Shown one piece after another: positions 1 to 7,832 of a DNA stretch of 64,000 nt. Under the pieces are notes generated by a model. That model searched no databases, was not told the DNA's origin, and was given only the letters and a program-made list of their open reading frames with translations. Numbering within the stretch: position 1 is the stretch's first letter; each line of letters starts with the position of its first letter. Made by a program: the position numbers and the translations under genes. The DNA is from Rhodoferax sp. U2-2l (GTDB lineage Bacteria; Pseudomonadota; Gammaproteobacteria; Burkholderiales; Burkholderiaceae_C), in NCBI RefSeq assembly GCF_020594515.1, contig NZ_JAJCTH010000018.1:41493-105492 (forward strand), written 5' to 3'.

Positions 1-653
1 ATGACGAAGCGCGCGAGCTGGCCCGTAACACCGGCGGCCACTACATGGACCAGTTCACCTTTGCCGAACGCGCCACCGACTGGCGCAGCAGCAACAACAT
101 CGCCCAAAGCATGTTCAGCCAGATGGCACGCGAACGCTTCCCGGTGCCGCGCTGGATCGTGGTGGGCGCGGGCACCGGCGGCACCAGCGCCACCATCGGC
201 CGTTTTGTGCGCTACCAGCGGCACGACACGCAGCTGTGTGTGGCCGACCCGGTGGGCTCGGTGTTTGGCGAATACCACCGCACGGGTGATGCCAGCGTCA
301 CAGGACCGGGCTCGCACATCGAAGGCATTGGTCGCCCGCGCGTGGAGCCCAGTTTCATCCGCACGCTCATTGACCGCATGATCGAGGTGGCCGATGTCGA
401 TTCCATCGCCGCCATGCAATTACTCACCGAGCTGCTGGGCCGCAAGGTCGGCCCCAGCACCGGCACCAACCTGATCGGCATGCTGCAACTGGCCTGCGAG
501 ATGCGCGACCAAGGCCAGCAGGGCTCGATCCTGTCGCTGCTGTGTGATGCAGGCGAGCGTTACCTGGGCTCGTACTTCGACCCGGCCTGGGTGCAACAGC
601 ACATGGGCGACTGCGGCCCGGCGCTGGCCCGACTGCGGGCGCAACTGGCCTGA
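1..653 (+). CDS. PLP-dependent cysteine synthase family protein (5' end missing)
   Basis: C-terminal part of a fold-type II PLP enzyme of the cysteine synthase/cystathionine beta-synthase family. The reading frame is open from base 3 and ends with TGA at 651-653; the start lies outside the window. Visible family features are the glycine-rich phosphate-binding loop VGAGTGGTSATIG and the late G-x-S-x-G-x-N element (GPSTGTNLIG) near the PLP pyridine. The catalytic lysine would lie upstream, so it cannot be checked. The exact substrate (O-acetylserine, cysteine or another amino acid) cannot be decided. Base composition matches the neighbouring genes. Confidence 0.85.
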   Translation, partial: DEARELARNTGGHYMDQFTFAERATDWRSSNNIAQSMFSQMARERFPVPRWIVVGAGTGGTSATIGRFVRYQRHDTQLCVADPVGSVFGEYHRTGDASVTGPGSHIEGIGRPRVEPSFIRTLIDRMIEVADVDSIAAMQLLTELLGRKVGPSTGTNLIGMLQLACEMRDQGQQGSILSLLCDAGERYLGSYFDPAWVQQHMGDCGPALARLRAQLA

Positions 654-786
654 GCGGCCACCCGGGCAGCCAAAGACCGCAACCTGCCCGACCTGCACCA
701 TTTCAAGCCAAAATGGCTGCCAGCCCCTGACCAAAACAGGCTGGTCACCAGCATCAGCACCGCCATTCACCCACGCTCAAAGCCCC

Positions 787-1950
787 ATGCCAACCCAAGC
801 CATGTCCCTGCCACGCCGCCAGTTGCTGACAGCGGGGCTGAGCCTGCCACTGTGGCCGGGCCTGACACTGGCCCAAGCCCCAACCGGCACACCGGTCGCG
901 CCGCCGCTGGTCAAACGCCCGCTGCAGTTCCCGCGTGACCTGGGCAGCCACCCGGACACGGCCATCGAGTGGTGGTACATCACCGGGGCCTTGCAGGCGT
1001 CAGGGCGCGCCCTGGGTTTTCAGCTGACGTTTTTCAGGTCGCGTGTGCCCAGCACGCAGGCCATGCGCTCGGGTTTTGCCGCCAAACAGCTGATGTTTGC
1101 CCACGCAGCCGTGACCGATGTGGCGGGCCAGCGCCTGCTGCACGACCAGCGCATTGCCCGCAGTTCCGGCAACGCCGCCGTAGACCTGGCGCAGGCCAGC
1201 GAGGTCGATACCGACGTGCGCCTGCGCGACTGGTTTCTGGTGCGCCAGGGCAACCGCTACCAGGCCCACGCCAGCGGCGACGGGTTTGCCTTCACCCTGA
1301 CCCTGCAGGAAACCCAGCCGCTGCTGCTGCAGGGTGACCAGGGTCTGTCACGCAAGGGGCCCGACGCCAGCCAGGTCAGTTTTTATTACAGCCTGCCGCA
1401 ACTGGCGGTGACCGGAGAGGTCACGCTGGCTGGCCAAGCACTGCCCGTGACCGGGCGCGCCTGGCTGGACCATGAGTGGAGCCAGTCCATCATGCCGCCG
1501 CAAGCGGTGGGCTGGGACTGGATCGGCATGAACCTGGCCGACGGTGGCGCACTCACGGCGTTTCGGCTGCGCGACAAAACTGGCGGCACGGTCTGGGCGG
1601 GCGGTTCCTGGCGCGCGGCTGGCGTGGCCCAGCCGGTGGTTTTCACGCCGGACCAGGTGCTGTTCCAGCCCGAGCGCTGGTGGAAAAGCCCCCGCAGCGG
1701 CGCCAGCTATCCCGTACAGTGGTCGTTGACGATCCTGGGTTTGCCCCAGGCGATCGGTGGCCAGGGCATGGCCGCCGATCCCTTGCAGCTCACGGTGGAA
1801 GCCCTGCTGGACAACCAGGAACTCGACAGCAGCCGCTCCACCGGCGCCATTTATTGGGAAGGTGTGAGCGACCTGCGCAATGCCCAGGGCCAGCCGGTGG
1901 GCCGGGGTTATCTGGAAATGACCGGCTACGCCCGACCACTGCAACTCTGA
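787..1950 (+). CDS. secreted lipocalin-like protein (AttH/CrtC-like, COG5621 type)
   Basis: A protein of about 387 residues with a leader carrying a twin-arginine pair (SLPRRQLLTAG) and a hydrophobic stretch ending in LAQA, so Tat export is likely. The body has the family landmarks EWWYITG, GFQLTFFRSR, MFAHAAVTD and WLDHEWSQ seen in the predicted secreted hydrolases related to carotenoid 1,2-hydratase CrtC. ATG at 787 or 802 can start it; 802 places the Arg pair closest to the N terminus. The in-frame upstream extension to 544 overlaps the preceding gene and is not protein-like. In many genomes this family sits beside a MacB/FtsX-type exporter, which is absent here. Substrate unknown; a true CrtC role is unlikely because no crt genes are nearby. 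Confidence 0.8.
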   Translation: MPTQAMSLPRRQLLTAGLSLPLWPGLTLAQAPTGTPVAPPLVKRPLQFPRDLGSHPDTAIEWWYITGALQASGRALGFQLTFFRSRVPSTQAMRSGFAAKQLMFAHAAVTDVAGQRLLHDQRIARSSGNAAVDLAQASEVDTDVRLRDWFLVRQGNRYQAHASGDGFAFTLTLQETQPLLLQGDQGLSRKGPDASQVSFYYSLPQLAVTGEVTLAGQALPVTGRAWLDHEWSQSIMPPQAVGWDWIGMNLADGGALTAFRLRDKTGGTVWAGGSWRAAGVAQPVVFTPDQVLFQPERWWKSPRSGASYPVQWSLTILGLPQAIGGQGMAADPLQLTVEALLDNQELDSSRSTGAIYWEGVSDLRNAQGQPVGRGYLEMTGYARPLQL

Positions 1951-2143
1951 GCCGACGCTGGCTGCCAGGTACGGCACCAGCCTGCCAGGGGTCGATGAAT
2001 GCCCGGCGCCAGGGCGGGGCAAATTTCGGCTGACTCTTCTTTTCATGGGTGTGCAAGCGAACAGACCCCTGGTCTGTCCGCCCTTAATGTCCGGATGTCG
2101 GCGCCTTTTGCGCTTGCAAATGTCCTCACTACCGGAAATCACC

Positions 2144-2764
2144 ATGAAAAAACCTCTTCACCTGCTCAGTGGCATCACCATGGCAGCCTGTCTGTTGTTC
2201 GGCACCAGCGCCATGGCACAAACCATGTCGGGCACCGATTTCAGTGCCGCCAAAGCCCGCATCAAGGCCGACTACAACGTCGACAAGAAAGCCTGCGATG
2301 CCACATCTGGCAATGCCAAAGACATTTGCATCGCCCAAGCCAAGGGCAAAGAAGACATCGCCCTGGCTGAACTCGACAACAGCTACAAGCCCACGCCCAA
2401 GAACCTGGAAAAAGTCAGCCTAGCCAAGGCAGAAGCGGCTTACGACGTGGCCAAGCAAAAATGTGATGACCTGTCGGGCAACCCGAAGGATGTCTGCCTG
2501 AAGGAAGCCAAAGCCGCATTGACGACGGCCAAAGCCGATGCCAAGGTCAAGATGAAAACATCAGCCACCAACAAAGAGGCCAATGAAACCAGCGCCGATG
2601 CCAAAAGCAAAGCCGCCGCCGAGAACAAGGAAGTCCGCCTGGATGCGGCAGCCGACAAGCGCGCGGCACAGCTGAAGGTGGCGGAAGAAAAATGCGATGC
2701 CCTCGCCTCCACCGCCAAAGATACGTGCCTGGCCGCTGCCAAAGCCAATTTTGGCAAGCCGTAA
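2144..2764 (+). CDS. secreted Ala/Lys-rich protein with three Cys-pair repeats
   Basis: About 206 residues with a clear Sec signal peptide (MKKPLHLLSGITMAACLLFG, cleavage near AMAQ). The mature part is rich in Ala, Lys and Asp and probably helical. It contains three copies of a pattern K-x-C-D-x(6)-KD-x-C-x(3)-AK: C-D-A-T-S-G-N-A-K-D-I-C, C-D-D-L-S-G-N-P-K-D-V-C and C-D-A-L-A-S-T-A-K-D-T-C. Each pair has the spacing of a possible intramolecular disulfide. The ATG at 2144 is chosen because it begins the signal peptide; the frame is open further upstream. I do not recognise a function. A cell-envelope or stress-related periplasmic role is only a guess. Confidence 0.75.
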   Translation: MKKPLHLLSGITMAACLLFGTSAMAQTMSGTDFSAAKARIKADYNVDKKACDATSGNAKDICIAQAKGKEDIALAELDNSYKPTPKNLEKVSLAKAEAAYDVAKQKCDDLSGNPKDVCLKEAKAALTTAKADAKVKMKTSATNKEANETSADAKSKAAAENKEVRLDAAADKRAAQLKVAEEKCDALASTAKDTCLAAAKANFGKP

Positions 2765-2816
2765 AGCCCCCTGACCGGGTGACACCGGTCCGCCCCAAGG
2801 CGGGATACTTCGCACC

Positions 2817-3671
2817 ATGACCGAGCCCAAAGCAGTACCTGAAAAAAAACGGACACCTGCCTGGGCGACGCTTGGGCGCAACAAACTGCAAGGCGTGGGC
2901 CAGCAGACCGGGTTAGCACTGTCCCGAGTGCAGGCGATGCTGGCTTTTTTGGGCGAGAGCTTTCTGGCCCTGGCCGGGTGGGCCACCCACCCCCCACGCA
3001 TCCGCTGGCGGCCGATTTTTTTCAACCTGCGAAGCGCCGGGTTTGACGCGCTGCCCATCGTCGGGCTGTTGTCGTTTTTGCTGGGCATTGTGGTGGCGTA
3101 TCAAGGGGCCGACCAGCTCAAGCAGTACGGCGCCAACATTTTTGTCGCCGACTTGGTGGGGCTGTCGATGTTGCGCGAATTTGCGCCGCTGATGACGGCC
3201 ATCATCATTGCCGGGCGCTCCGGCTCGGCTTATGCCGCGCAGATCGGCACCATGGCGGTGACGCAGGAAATTGACGCCATGCGCACCATCGGCATCGCAC
3301 CGCTGGAGATGCTGGTGCTGCCCAAACTCATCGCGCTGGTGATCGCCCTGCCGCTGCTGACCGTGTTTGCCGATGTGGCAGGCGTCTTTGGCGGCATGCT
3401 GATGGCGCAGGCGCAACTGGGCGTGGGGTTTGCTGAATTTCTGGACCGCTTTGCGCAAGCCGTCAGCGTCACGTCTTACCTGGTGGGCCTGGGCAAAGCG
3501 CCGGTGTTTGCGGCCATCATTGCTTTGGTGGGGTGTTTTCAGGGCTTTCAAACCCGTGGTGGCGCCGATAGCGTGGGGCAACACACCACGCGCGCGGTGG
3601 TGCAGGCCATCTTTTGGGTGATCGTGGCCGATGCGCTGTTCTCCGTGGCTTTCAGTCTGCTGGACCTCTGA
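2817..3671 (+). CDS. MlaE-family ABC transporter permease
   Basis: A 284-residue inner-membrane permease of the MlaE/TrnD type with about five to six hydrophobic segments. Characteristic stretches are LREFAPLMTAIIIAGRSGSA and AQIGTMAVTQEIDAM, the conserved core of MlaE permeases. It starts a four-gene unit with an ATPase (3673), an MCE protein (4470) and an auxiliary lipoprotein (5408), joined by a 1-nt gap and short overlaps. The unit should move phospholipids or other lipids between inner and outer membrane. Because a lipoprotein subunit replaces MlaC/MlaB, it resembles the MCE/PqiC-like variants more than the E. coli mlaFEDCB set, so no gene symbol is given. Confidence 0.9.
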   Translation: MTEPKAVPEKKRTPAWATLGRNKLQGVGQQTGLALSRVQAMLAFLGESFLALAGWATHPPRIRWRPIFFNLRSAGFDALPIVGLLSFLLGIVVAYQGADQLKQYGANIFVADLVGLSMLREFAPLMTAIIIAGRSGSAYAAQIGTMAVTQEIDAMRTIGIAPLEMLVLPKLIALVIALPLLTVFADVAGVFGGMLMAQAQLGVGFAEFLDRFAQAVSVTSYLVGLGKAPVFAAIIALVGCFQGFQTRGGADSVGQHTTRAVVQAIFWVIVADALFSVAFSLLDL

Positions 3672-3672
3672 C

Positions 3673-4470
3673 ATGAACCCATCTGCACCGAACACGGTTC
3701 TTGAGATGCACCAGGTGGTGACGCGGTTTGGCAGCCATGTGGTGCACAACGGCATTGACCTGGTGGTGCACCGTGCCGAGATCTTTGCGGTGATTGGCGG
3801 CAGTGGCACCGGCAAATCAACGCTGTTGCGCGAAATGATCCTGCTGCACACGCCCAATGCGGGCCGCATCCGCGTGCTGGGGGTGGACCTGACCCACATC
3901 ACCGCCGCGGCGGCACTGGCGCTGCGTCAGCGCTTTGGGGTGTTGTTTCAGCAAGGTGGCTTGTTTGGTTCGTTGACGGTGCTGGAAAACATCGGCTTGC
4001 CGCTGCGGGAACATCGCCAGCTCAGCGACTTGCAGGTGGACGCCATCGCCGCCGAAAAACTGGCAGCCGTTGGTTTGGCGCCCAGCGTGGCAGACCTGTA
4101 CCCGGCCGAACTCAGCGGCGGCATGATGAAACGTGCCGCGCTGGCCCGGGCCCTGGTGCTGGAGCCCGAACTGCTGTTTCTGGACGAGCCCACCGCCGGG
4201 CTGGACCCGCAAAGCGCGGCTGGTTTCGACGAATTGGTGAAAAATTTGCGCGACCAGTTGGGGTTGACGGTGGTGATGATCACGCACGACCTGGACTTGT
4301 TGTGGCAGGTGGCGAACCGTGTGGCGGTGCTGGCTGACGGCAAGGTCCAGGGCATCGGCTCCATGGCGGAACTCTCCCGCATGGCGGTACCGGCCATCCG
4401 CCCCTTCTTCACCGGCCCGCGCGCCCGCACAGCCCAGGCGCAGGCCCTGTTAACTCCCGTGGAGCCCTGA
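3673..4470 (+). CDS. MlaF-like ABC transporter ATP-binding protein
   Basis: A 265-residue ABC ATPase partnering the MlaE permease encoded just upstream. Walker A is GGSGTGKST, the signature is LSGGMMKRAALARAL (the ABC motif with MMKR seen in MlaF-type ATPases), and Walker B is LLFLDEPTAGLDP, followed by the switch His in MITHDLD. The start ATG at 3673 lies one base after the permease stop, so translation is probably coupled. The stop codon overlaps the start of the MCE gene in the arrangement TGATG. It should energise lipid movement by the MCE complex. Confidence 0.92.
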   Translation: MNPSAPNTVLEMHQVVTRFGSHVVHNGIDLVVHRAEIFAVIGGSGTGKSTLLREMILLHTPNAGRIRVLGVDLTHITAAAALALRQRFGVLFQQGGLFGSLTVLENIGLPLREHRQLSDLQVDAIAAEKLAAVGLAPSVADLYPAELSGGMMKRAALARALVLEPELLFLDEPTAGLDPQSAAGFDELVKNLRDQLGLTVVMITHDLDLLWQVANRVAVLADGKVQGIGSMAELSRMAVPAIRPFFTGPRARTAQAQALLTPVEP

Positions 4471-5411
4471 TGGAAACCAAAGTGAACTATGTGTGGGTCG
4501 GCGCCTTTGTGCTGGTGTTGGGCGCCGCGCTGGTGGCGGGCGTCTTGTGGCTGGCCTCAGGCGGCGCCTGGCAAAAGCAGTACGACGTGTACCAGGCGGT
4601 GATGGAAGAATCCGTGGCCGGGCTCAATGTCAACGCGCCGGTCAAATACAACGGCGTGGATGTGGGCAAAGTGCAAACCATCACGCTGGACGGCGCCAAC
4701 CCCAAAAACGTCAATCTGCTGTTTGCCATCGAGCACGGCACCCCGATCAAGGAAGACACCATCGCCGTCCTGAAGACGCAGGGCTTGACCGGCATCGCTT
4801 ATGTGGAGTTGAGCGGCGGCAGCGTCACCTCACCGGTGCTGCAGGCTCAGGCGGGCGCCAGCTACCCGGCGATACGGACCTCGCCGTCGTTATCAGCTCG
4901 GCTGGAAAACGTGCTCTCCAGCGTGCTGGCCAAGCTCGACAGCACCTCCGCCAACCTCAACGCCATTCTGAGCAAAGAGAACCAGACCGCCTTTCGCAAC
5001 ACGCTGGCGGATGTGGCCACCCTGGCGCGCACGCTGGCGGCGCGCAAAGACAGCATCGATGCCGGCCTTGCGGATGGTGCGCGCACCTTGAAAAACACCG
5101 CCAAAGCCAGCGCCGAGTTACAAGCCCTGACCCAAGGCCTGGCCCGCAGCGCCCGTGCCATTGAAAAGATGGGCACCGAAGTCGCCAACACCAGCGTCAA
5201 CGCAGGCAAAACCATCGATGGCGTCGGGGCGGATGTGAAGCGCCTGAGCACCGACACCTTGCCTGAACTGGAACGCCTGCTGGGGGAGTTGAGCACCCTG
5301 AGCCGCTCGCTCCAGCTGCTGACCGAGCAGACGCGGCGCGACCCCCGTGGTCTCATTTTTGGCAACCAAACCGTGCCCAATGGCCCGGGCGAATCGGGAG
5401 AACAACCATGA
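4470..5411 (+). CDS. MlaD-family MCE substrate-binding protein
   Basis: A 313-residue protein with one N-terminal membrane anchor (residues about 8-30, VWVGAFVLVLGAALVAGVLW) and an MCE domain from about 38 to 115 (GLNVNAPVKYNGVDVGKV, then LLFAIEHGTPIKEDT and LKTQGLTGIAYVELSGG). A long helical C-terminal part follows, as expected for MCE proteins that form hexameric periplasmic rings or tunnels. Its ATG overlaps the ATPase stop, and its own stop overlaps the next ATG, which supports a co-translated complex. It is the periplasmic lipid-binding subunit of the transporter. Confidence 0.9.
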   Translation: METKVNYVWVGAFVLVLGAALVAGVLWLASGGAWQKQYDVYQAVMEESVAGLNVNAPVKYNGVDVGKVQTITLDGANPKNVNLLFAIEHGTPIKEDTIAVLKTQGLTGIAYVELSGGSVTSPVLQAQAGASYPAIRTSPSLSARLENVLSSVLAKLDSTSANLNAILSKENQTAFRNTLADVATLARTLAARKDSIDAGLADGARTLKNTAKASAELQALTQGLARSARAIEKMGTEVANTSVNAGKTIDGVGADVKRLSTDTLPELERLLGELSTLSRSLQLLTEQTRRDPRGLIFGNQTVPNGPGESGEQP

Positions 5412-6106
5412 CCCCTTGGCTACCCACAGCCGCGCCCCGCGGCATGCGCCGTGCCGCACTTGGCGCCGCGTTTGGCGCCGCCCTGCTGACGCTCACAGCC
5501 TGCAGCGTGCTGCGCCCGGCCGCCACCCAACCGCCCGTTCTCTACTTGCTGGTGGAAGCGCCACCCGGCCCGATGGCAGCGCCCACGCCCACGTCTGTAT
5601 CTGCTGGCACGGCGCCCGCCTTGCCCACGCTGCTGGTCAACCCGGTGCAGGCGGCCTCAGGTTTTGACAGCCAGCGCCTCGTCTACCTGCGCGACGACCA
5701 CCAACTGACCTACTTCGCCCACAGCGAGTGGGCCGACCCGCCAGCCCGCATGTTGGGCCCGTTGCTGGTGGCGGCCATCGGCCAGACCGGCGCTTTTGGC
5801 AGCGTGGTGCTGACGCCGGCCAGCGTCGCTGGCGATGTCCGGCTCACGACCCAGATCATCCGCCTGCAGCACAACTTTCAAACCCAGCCGAGCCGGGTGC
5901 AATTCACCCTACGTGCCTACCTGACCGATGAGACCACCCGCAAGGTGCTGGCCTGGCGTGAATTCAGTGCCGAAGCGCCCGCCGCGAGCGAGAACGCCCA
6001 AGGCGGTGTGGCCGCAGCCAATGTGGCCGTTCAGGAAGTGCTGGCGCAGCTGGCGCAATTTCTGGCCACAACGCCCCGGGCGCGCTCAATCGATCCCGGT
6101 CAGTAA
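5408..6106 (+). CDS. ABC-type transport auxiliary lipoprotein (PqiC/ABC_trans_aux family)
   Basis: A 232-residue protein with a lipoprotein signal: a hydrophobic stretch ending in LTLTAC, with the lipidated Cys at residue 32. The remainder fits the ABC-type transport auxiliary lipoprotein family (domain with VYLRDDHQLTYFAHSEWADPP and RVQFTLRAYLTD). The ATG at 5408 sits inside the end of the MCE gene in an ATGA overlap. In related systems (PqiABC, LetAB-like) this lipoprotein sits in the outer membrane and completes the envelope-spanning lipid path. It is the last gene of the operon. Confidence 0.85.
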   Translation: MTPWLPTAAPRGMRRAALGAAFGAALLTLTACSVLRPAATQPPVLYLLVEAPPGPMAAPTPTSVSAGTAPALPTLLVNPVQAASGFDSQRLVYLRDDHQLTYFAHSEWADPPARMLGPLLVAAIGQTGAFGSVVLTPASVAGDVRLTTQIIRLQHNFQTQPSRVQFTLRAYLTDETTRKVLAWREFSAEAPAASENAQGGVAAANVAVQEVLAQLAQFLATTPRARSIDPGQ

Positions 6107-6198
6107 CCAGGGATGCCGGGTCGCAGTCCCACATGACAAGTTGATACTTTCACGTCAAGACCACCCGGCTTGACCCGCCAACCACCGCGCGTCCGCGG

Positions 6199-7104
6199 TC
6201 AGGCCGGACCGGTCATCACGCTGGGCACCGCGCCGTCTTTGGCAGGCAGCGGTTGGCGTGAGCCATACGCATTGGCATAGACCCAGGTGAATTCGGCCCC
6301 GATCAGAAAAATCTGCGCCGAGTAATACACCCAGAGCAATACCACCACCAGCGAGCCCGCCGCACCAAACCCGGTGATGGCGCCACTGCGACCAATGTAG
6401 AGACCAATCAGGAATTTGCCAAACGTGAACAGCGTCGCGGTGAACACGGCCCCGGTCCAGACGTCTTGCCACTGCACCTGCACCCGTGGCATCACCTTGT
6501 AGATCAGCGCAAACATGGCCGTGACCATCAAGAAGCTGCCCACGGCGTTGACCGCTGCAGCCAAGGTCAGCCAGCCGCCAAACAGCGGTTGCAGCCAGCT
6601 CCCCATGGCGCCCAGCACCGAACTCACCACCAGCGACACGATCAACAAAAATCCGATGGCCAGAATCATCCCGAACGACAGCAGCCGCGCGCGCACCAGC
6701 ATCAGCCAGCCCGGCCGGGATTCACGCGCAGGCACGTGCCAGATGCGGTCGAGCGAGTCCTGCAACTCGGCAAACACCGTGGTCGCGCCCACCACCAGCA
6801 TCAGCAGGCCAACGATGGTCGCCACCGAGCCTTCCAGCGGTTTGTCCACGCTGGAGAGCAAATCCTGAACCGCTTTGGCACCGCCTTCACCCATCAAAGC
6901 ACTGAGCTGCAGCGCGATTTCGCCGCGCGCCGCGTCCTCCCCAAAGATGAGGCCCGCCACGGCGATGACGATCAGCAACAGCGGCGCCAATGAAAACAAG
7001 GTGTAGTAGGCCAGCGCCGCCCCCATGCTGGGCGCATAGTCGCCCAGCCAGGAACGCATCGTCTGCTTCAGCAGCGACCAGAAGGCATCAGGATCCCAGG
7101 GCAT
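6199..7104 (-). CDS. YihY/BrkB family inner-membrane protein
   Basis: A 301-residue integral membrane protein with about six transmembrane segments. Family marks are the early motif GAALAYYTLFSLAPLLLIVIA, the central VGATTVFAELQDSLDRIWHV, and the late segment YIGRSGAITGFGAAGSLVVV before WVYYSAQIFLIGAEFTWVYA. The ATG at 7104 gives a normal family length; the frame is also open to 7182, but that extension has no protein-like character. The family has long been mis-annotated as RNase BN; a transport role is likely but the substrate is unknown. It lies downstream of bchJ on the same strand with a hairpin in between. Confidence 0.88.
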   Translation of the reverse strand: MPWDPDAFWSLLKQTMRSWLGDYAPSMGAALAYYTLFSLAPLLLIVIAVAGLIFGEDAARGEIALQLSALMGEGGAKAVQDLLSSVDKPLEGSVATIVGLLMLVVGATTVFAELQDSLDRIWHVPARESRPGWLMLVRARLLSFGMILAIGFLLIVSLVVSSVLGAMGSWLQPLFGGWLTLAAAVNAVGSFLMVTAMFALIYKVMPRVQVQWQDVWTGAVFTATLFTFGKFLIGLYIGRSGAITGFGAAGSLVVVLLWVYYSAQIFLIGAEFTWVYANAYGSRQPLPAKDGAVPSVMTGPA

Positions 7105-7151
7105 GTCAGAGCGGCGCCTCAAAGTAGGAACAAGGGGGCGAGTATGGAAGC

Positions 7152-7223
7152 TTGGCGCTGCCAATGCTGTTCGGCAGCGCACGCATGGGCCGGGTTGGCG
7201 CTCTTGCCGTGCGGCAGCGCCAA
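7152..7223 (-). other. hairpin between bchJ and the yihY-like gene
   Basis: TTGGCGCTGCC (7152-7162) is the perfect reverse complement of GGCAGCGCCAA (7213-7223), and a partial second copy of the right arm (GGCAGCGC) occurs near 7173-7180. In the bchEJ transcript this could form a long-range hairpin just after the bchJ stop (7230). There is no T-tract, so it is not a classical intrinsic terminator. It might stabilise the bchEJ message or attenuate read-through; this is inference. Confidence 0.35.
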
Positions 7224-7229
7224 CGCCAA

Positions 7230-7832
7230 TCAGCGCCAGGTCAGCTCAAAGCGGCAGACGTCGTCGCCTTGGGCTTCGCAGTCGGTCTCGTTGACTTTGG
7301 TTTGGGGGTGCACCAGCACCTGAAACAGGCGCTCAAAGGTGGCGGAATAAAAGTCGCACACCGGCACGTCGGTGCGCACCTCGCGGCACAGCGGGTTGTT
7401 GCGGATGGTCAGCACCACCGTCTGCCCCACCGCGTAGCTGAACTCGCCGCTGCCGGCAAACGTCCAGCTGTGGCCACCAATGGTTTTGAGCAACATGCGC
7501 GCCGACAGCGCCGCAGGCAGCGCCTTGAACACCACCTGGGCAAATTTCGGGATGCGGTTGGCCAGCAAGTAATCAGCGGTTTTGAGGCCCGCTTTCCAGG
7601 TGATGTTGGCGCAGGTCGGCTGACCCAGTTGGGCGCGCAGCACGTTGTGCAGGCGCAGCACCTCGGCCTCATTGACCATCTTTTCGGGCAGTTTGACCAG
7701 GTAATGACCCAGCCCGGCCTGCGCAAACAGGCCGGCTGTCACATCCTGCCCAAAGGTTTCACGCAGCGCCTCGGCCACGCGGATGATCGCGTTGGGGCCG
7801 ATGCGGCCCGCAACGCCCTCGGCTGAACTCAT
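7230..7832 (-). CDS. bchJ: bacteriochlorophyll biosynthesis V4R-domain protein BchJ
   Basis: A 200-residue protein with a C-terminal V4R (4-vinyl reductase) domain, ending in a Cys/Asp-rich stretch ([16 protein letters not shown]) typical of V4R proteins. It lies directly downstream of bchE with an ATGA overlap at 7829-7832, the bchE-bchJ order known from purple bacteria. BchJ was first named 4-vinyl reductase, but later work indicates an accessory role, probably in substrate handling for bacteriochlorophyll synthesis. The frame is open upstream to 7883, but ATG 7832 is supported by the overlap with bchE. Confidence 0.88.
   Translation of the reverse strand: MSSAEGVAGRIGPNAIIRVAEALRETFGQDVTAGLFAQAGLGHYLVKLPEKMVNEAEVLRLHNVLRAQLGQPTCANITWKAGLKTADYLLANRIPKFAQVVFKALPAALSARMLLKTIGGHSWTFAGSGEFSYAVGQTVVLTIRNNPLCREVRTDVPVCDFYSATFERLFQVLVHPQTKVNETDCEAQGDDVCRFELTWR

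Noticed and set aside
544..786. Upstream extension of the AttH-like gene
   Set aside because: It overlaps the cysteine-synthase-like gene and is Thr/Cys/Pro-rich without family similarity; the signal peptide starts at 787 or 802.
2913..3902. 329-codon frame antisense to the MlaE permease gene
   Set aside because: His/Gln-rich shadow overlapping two well-supported genes.
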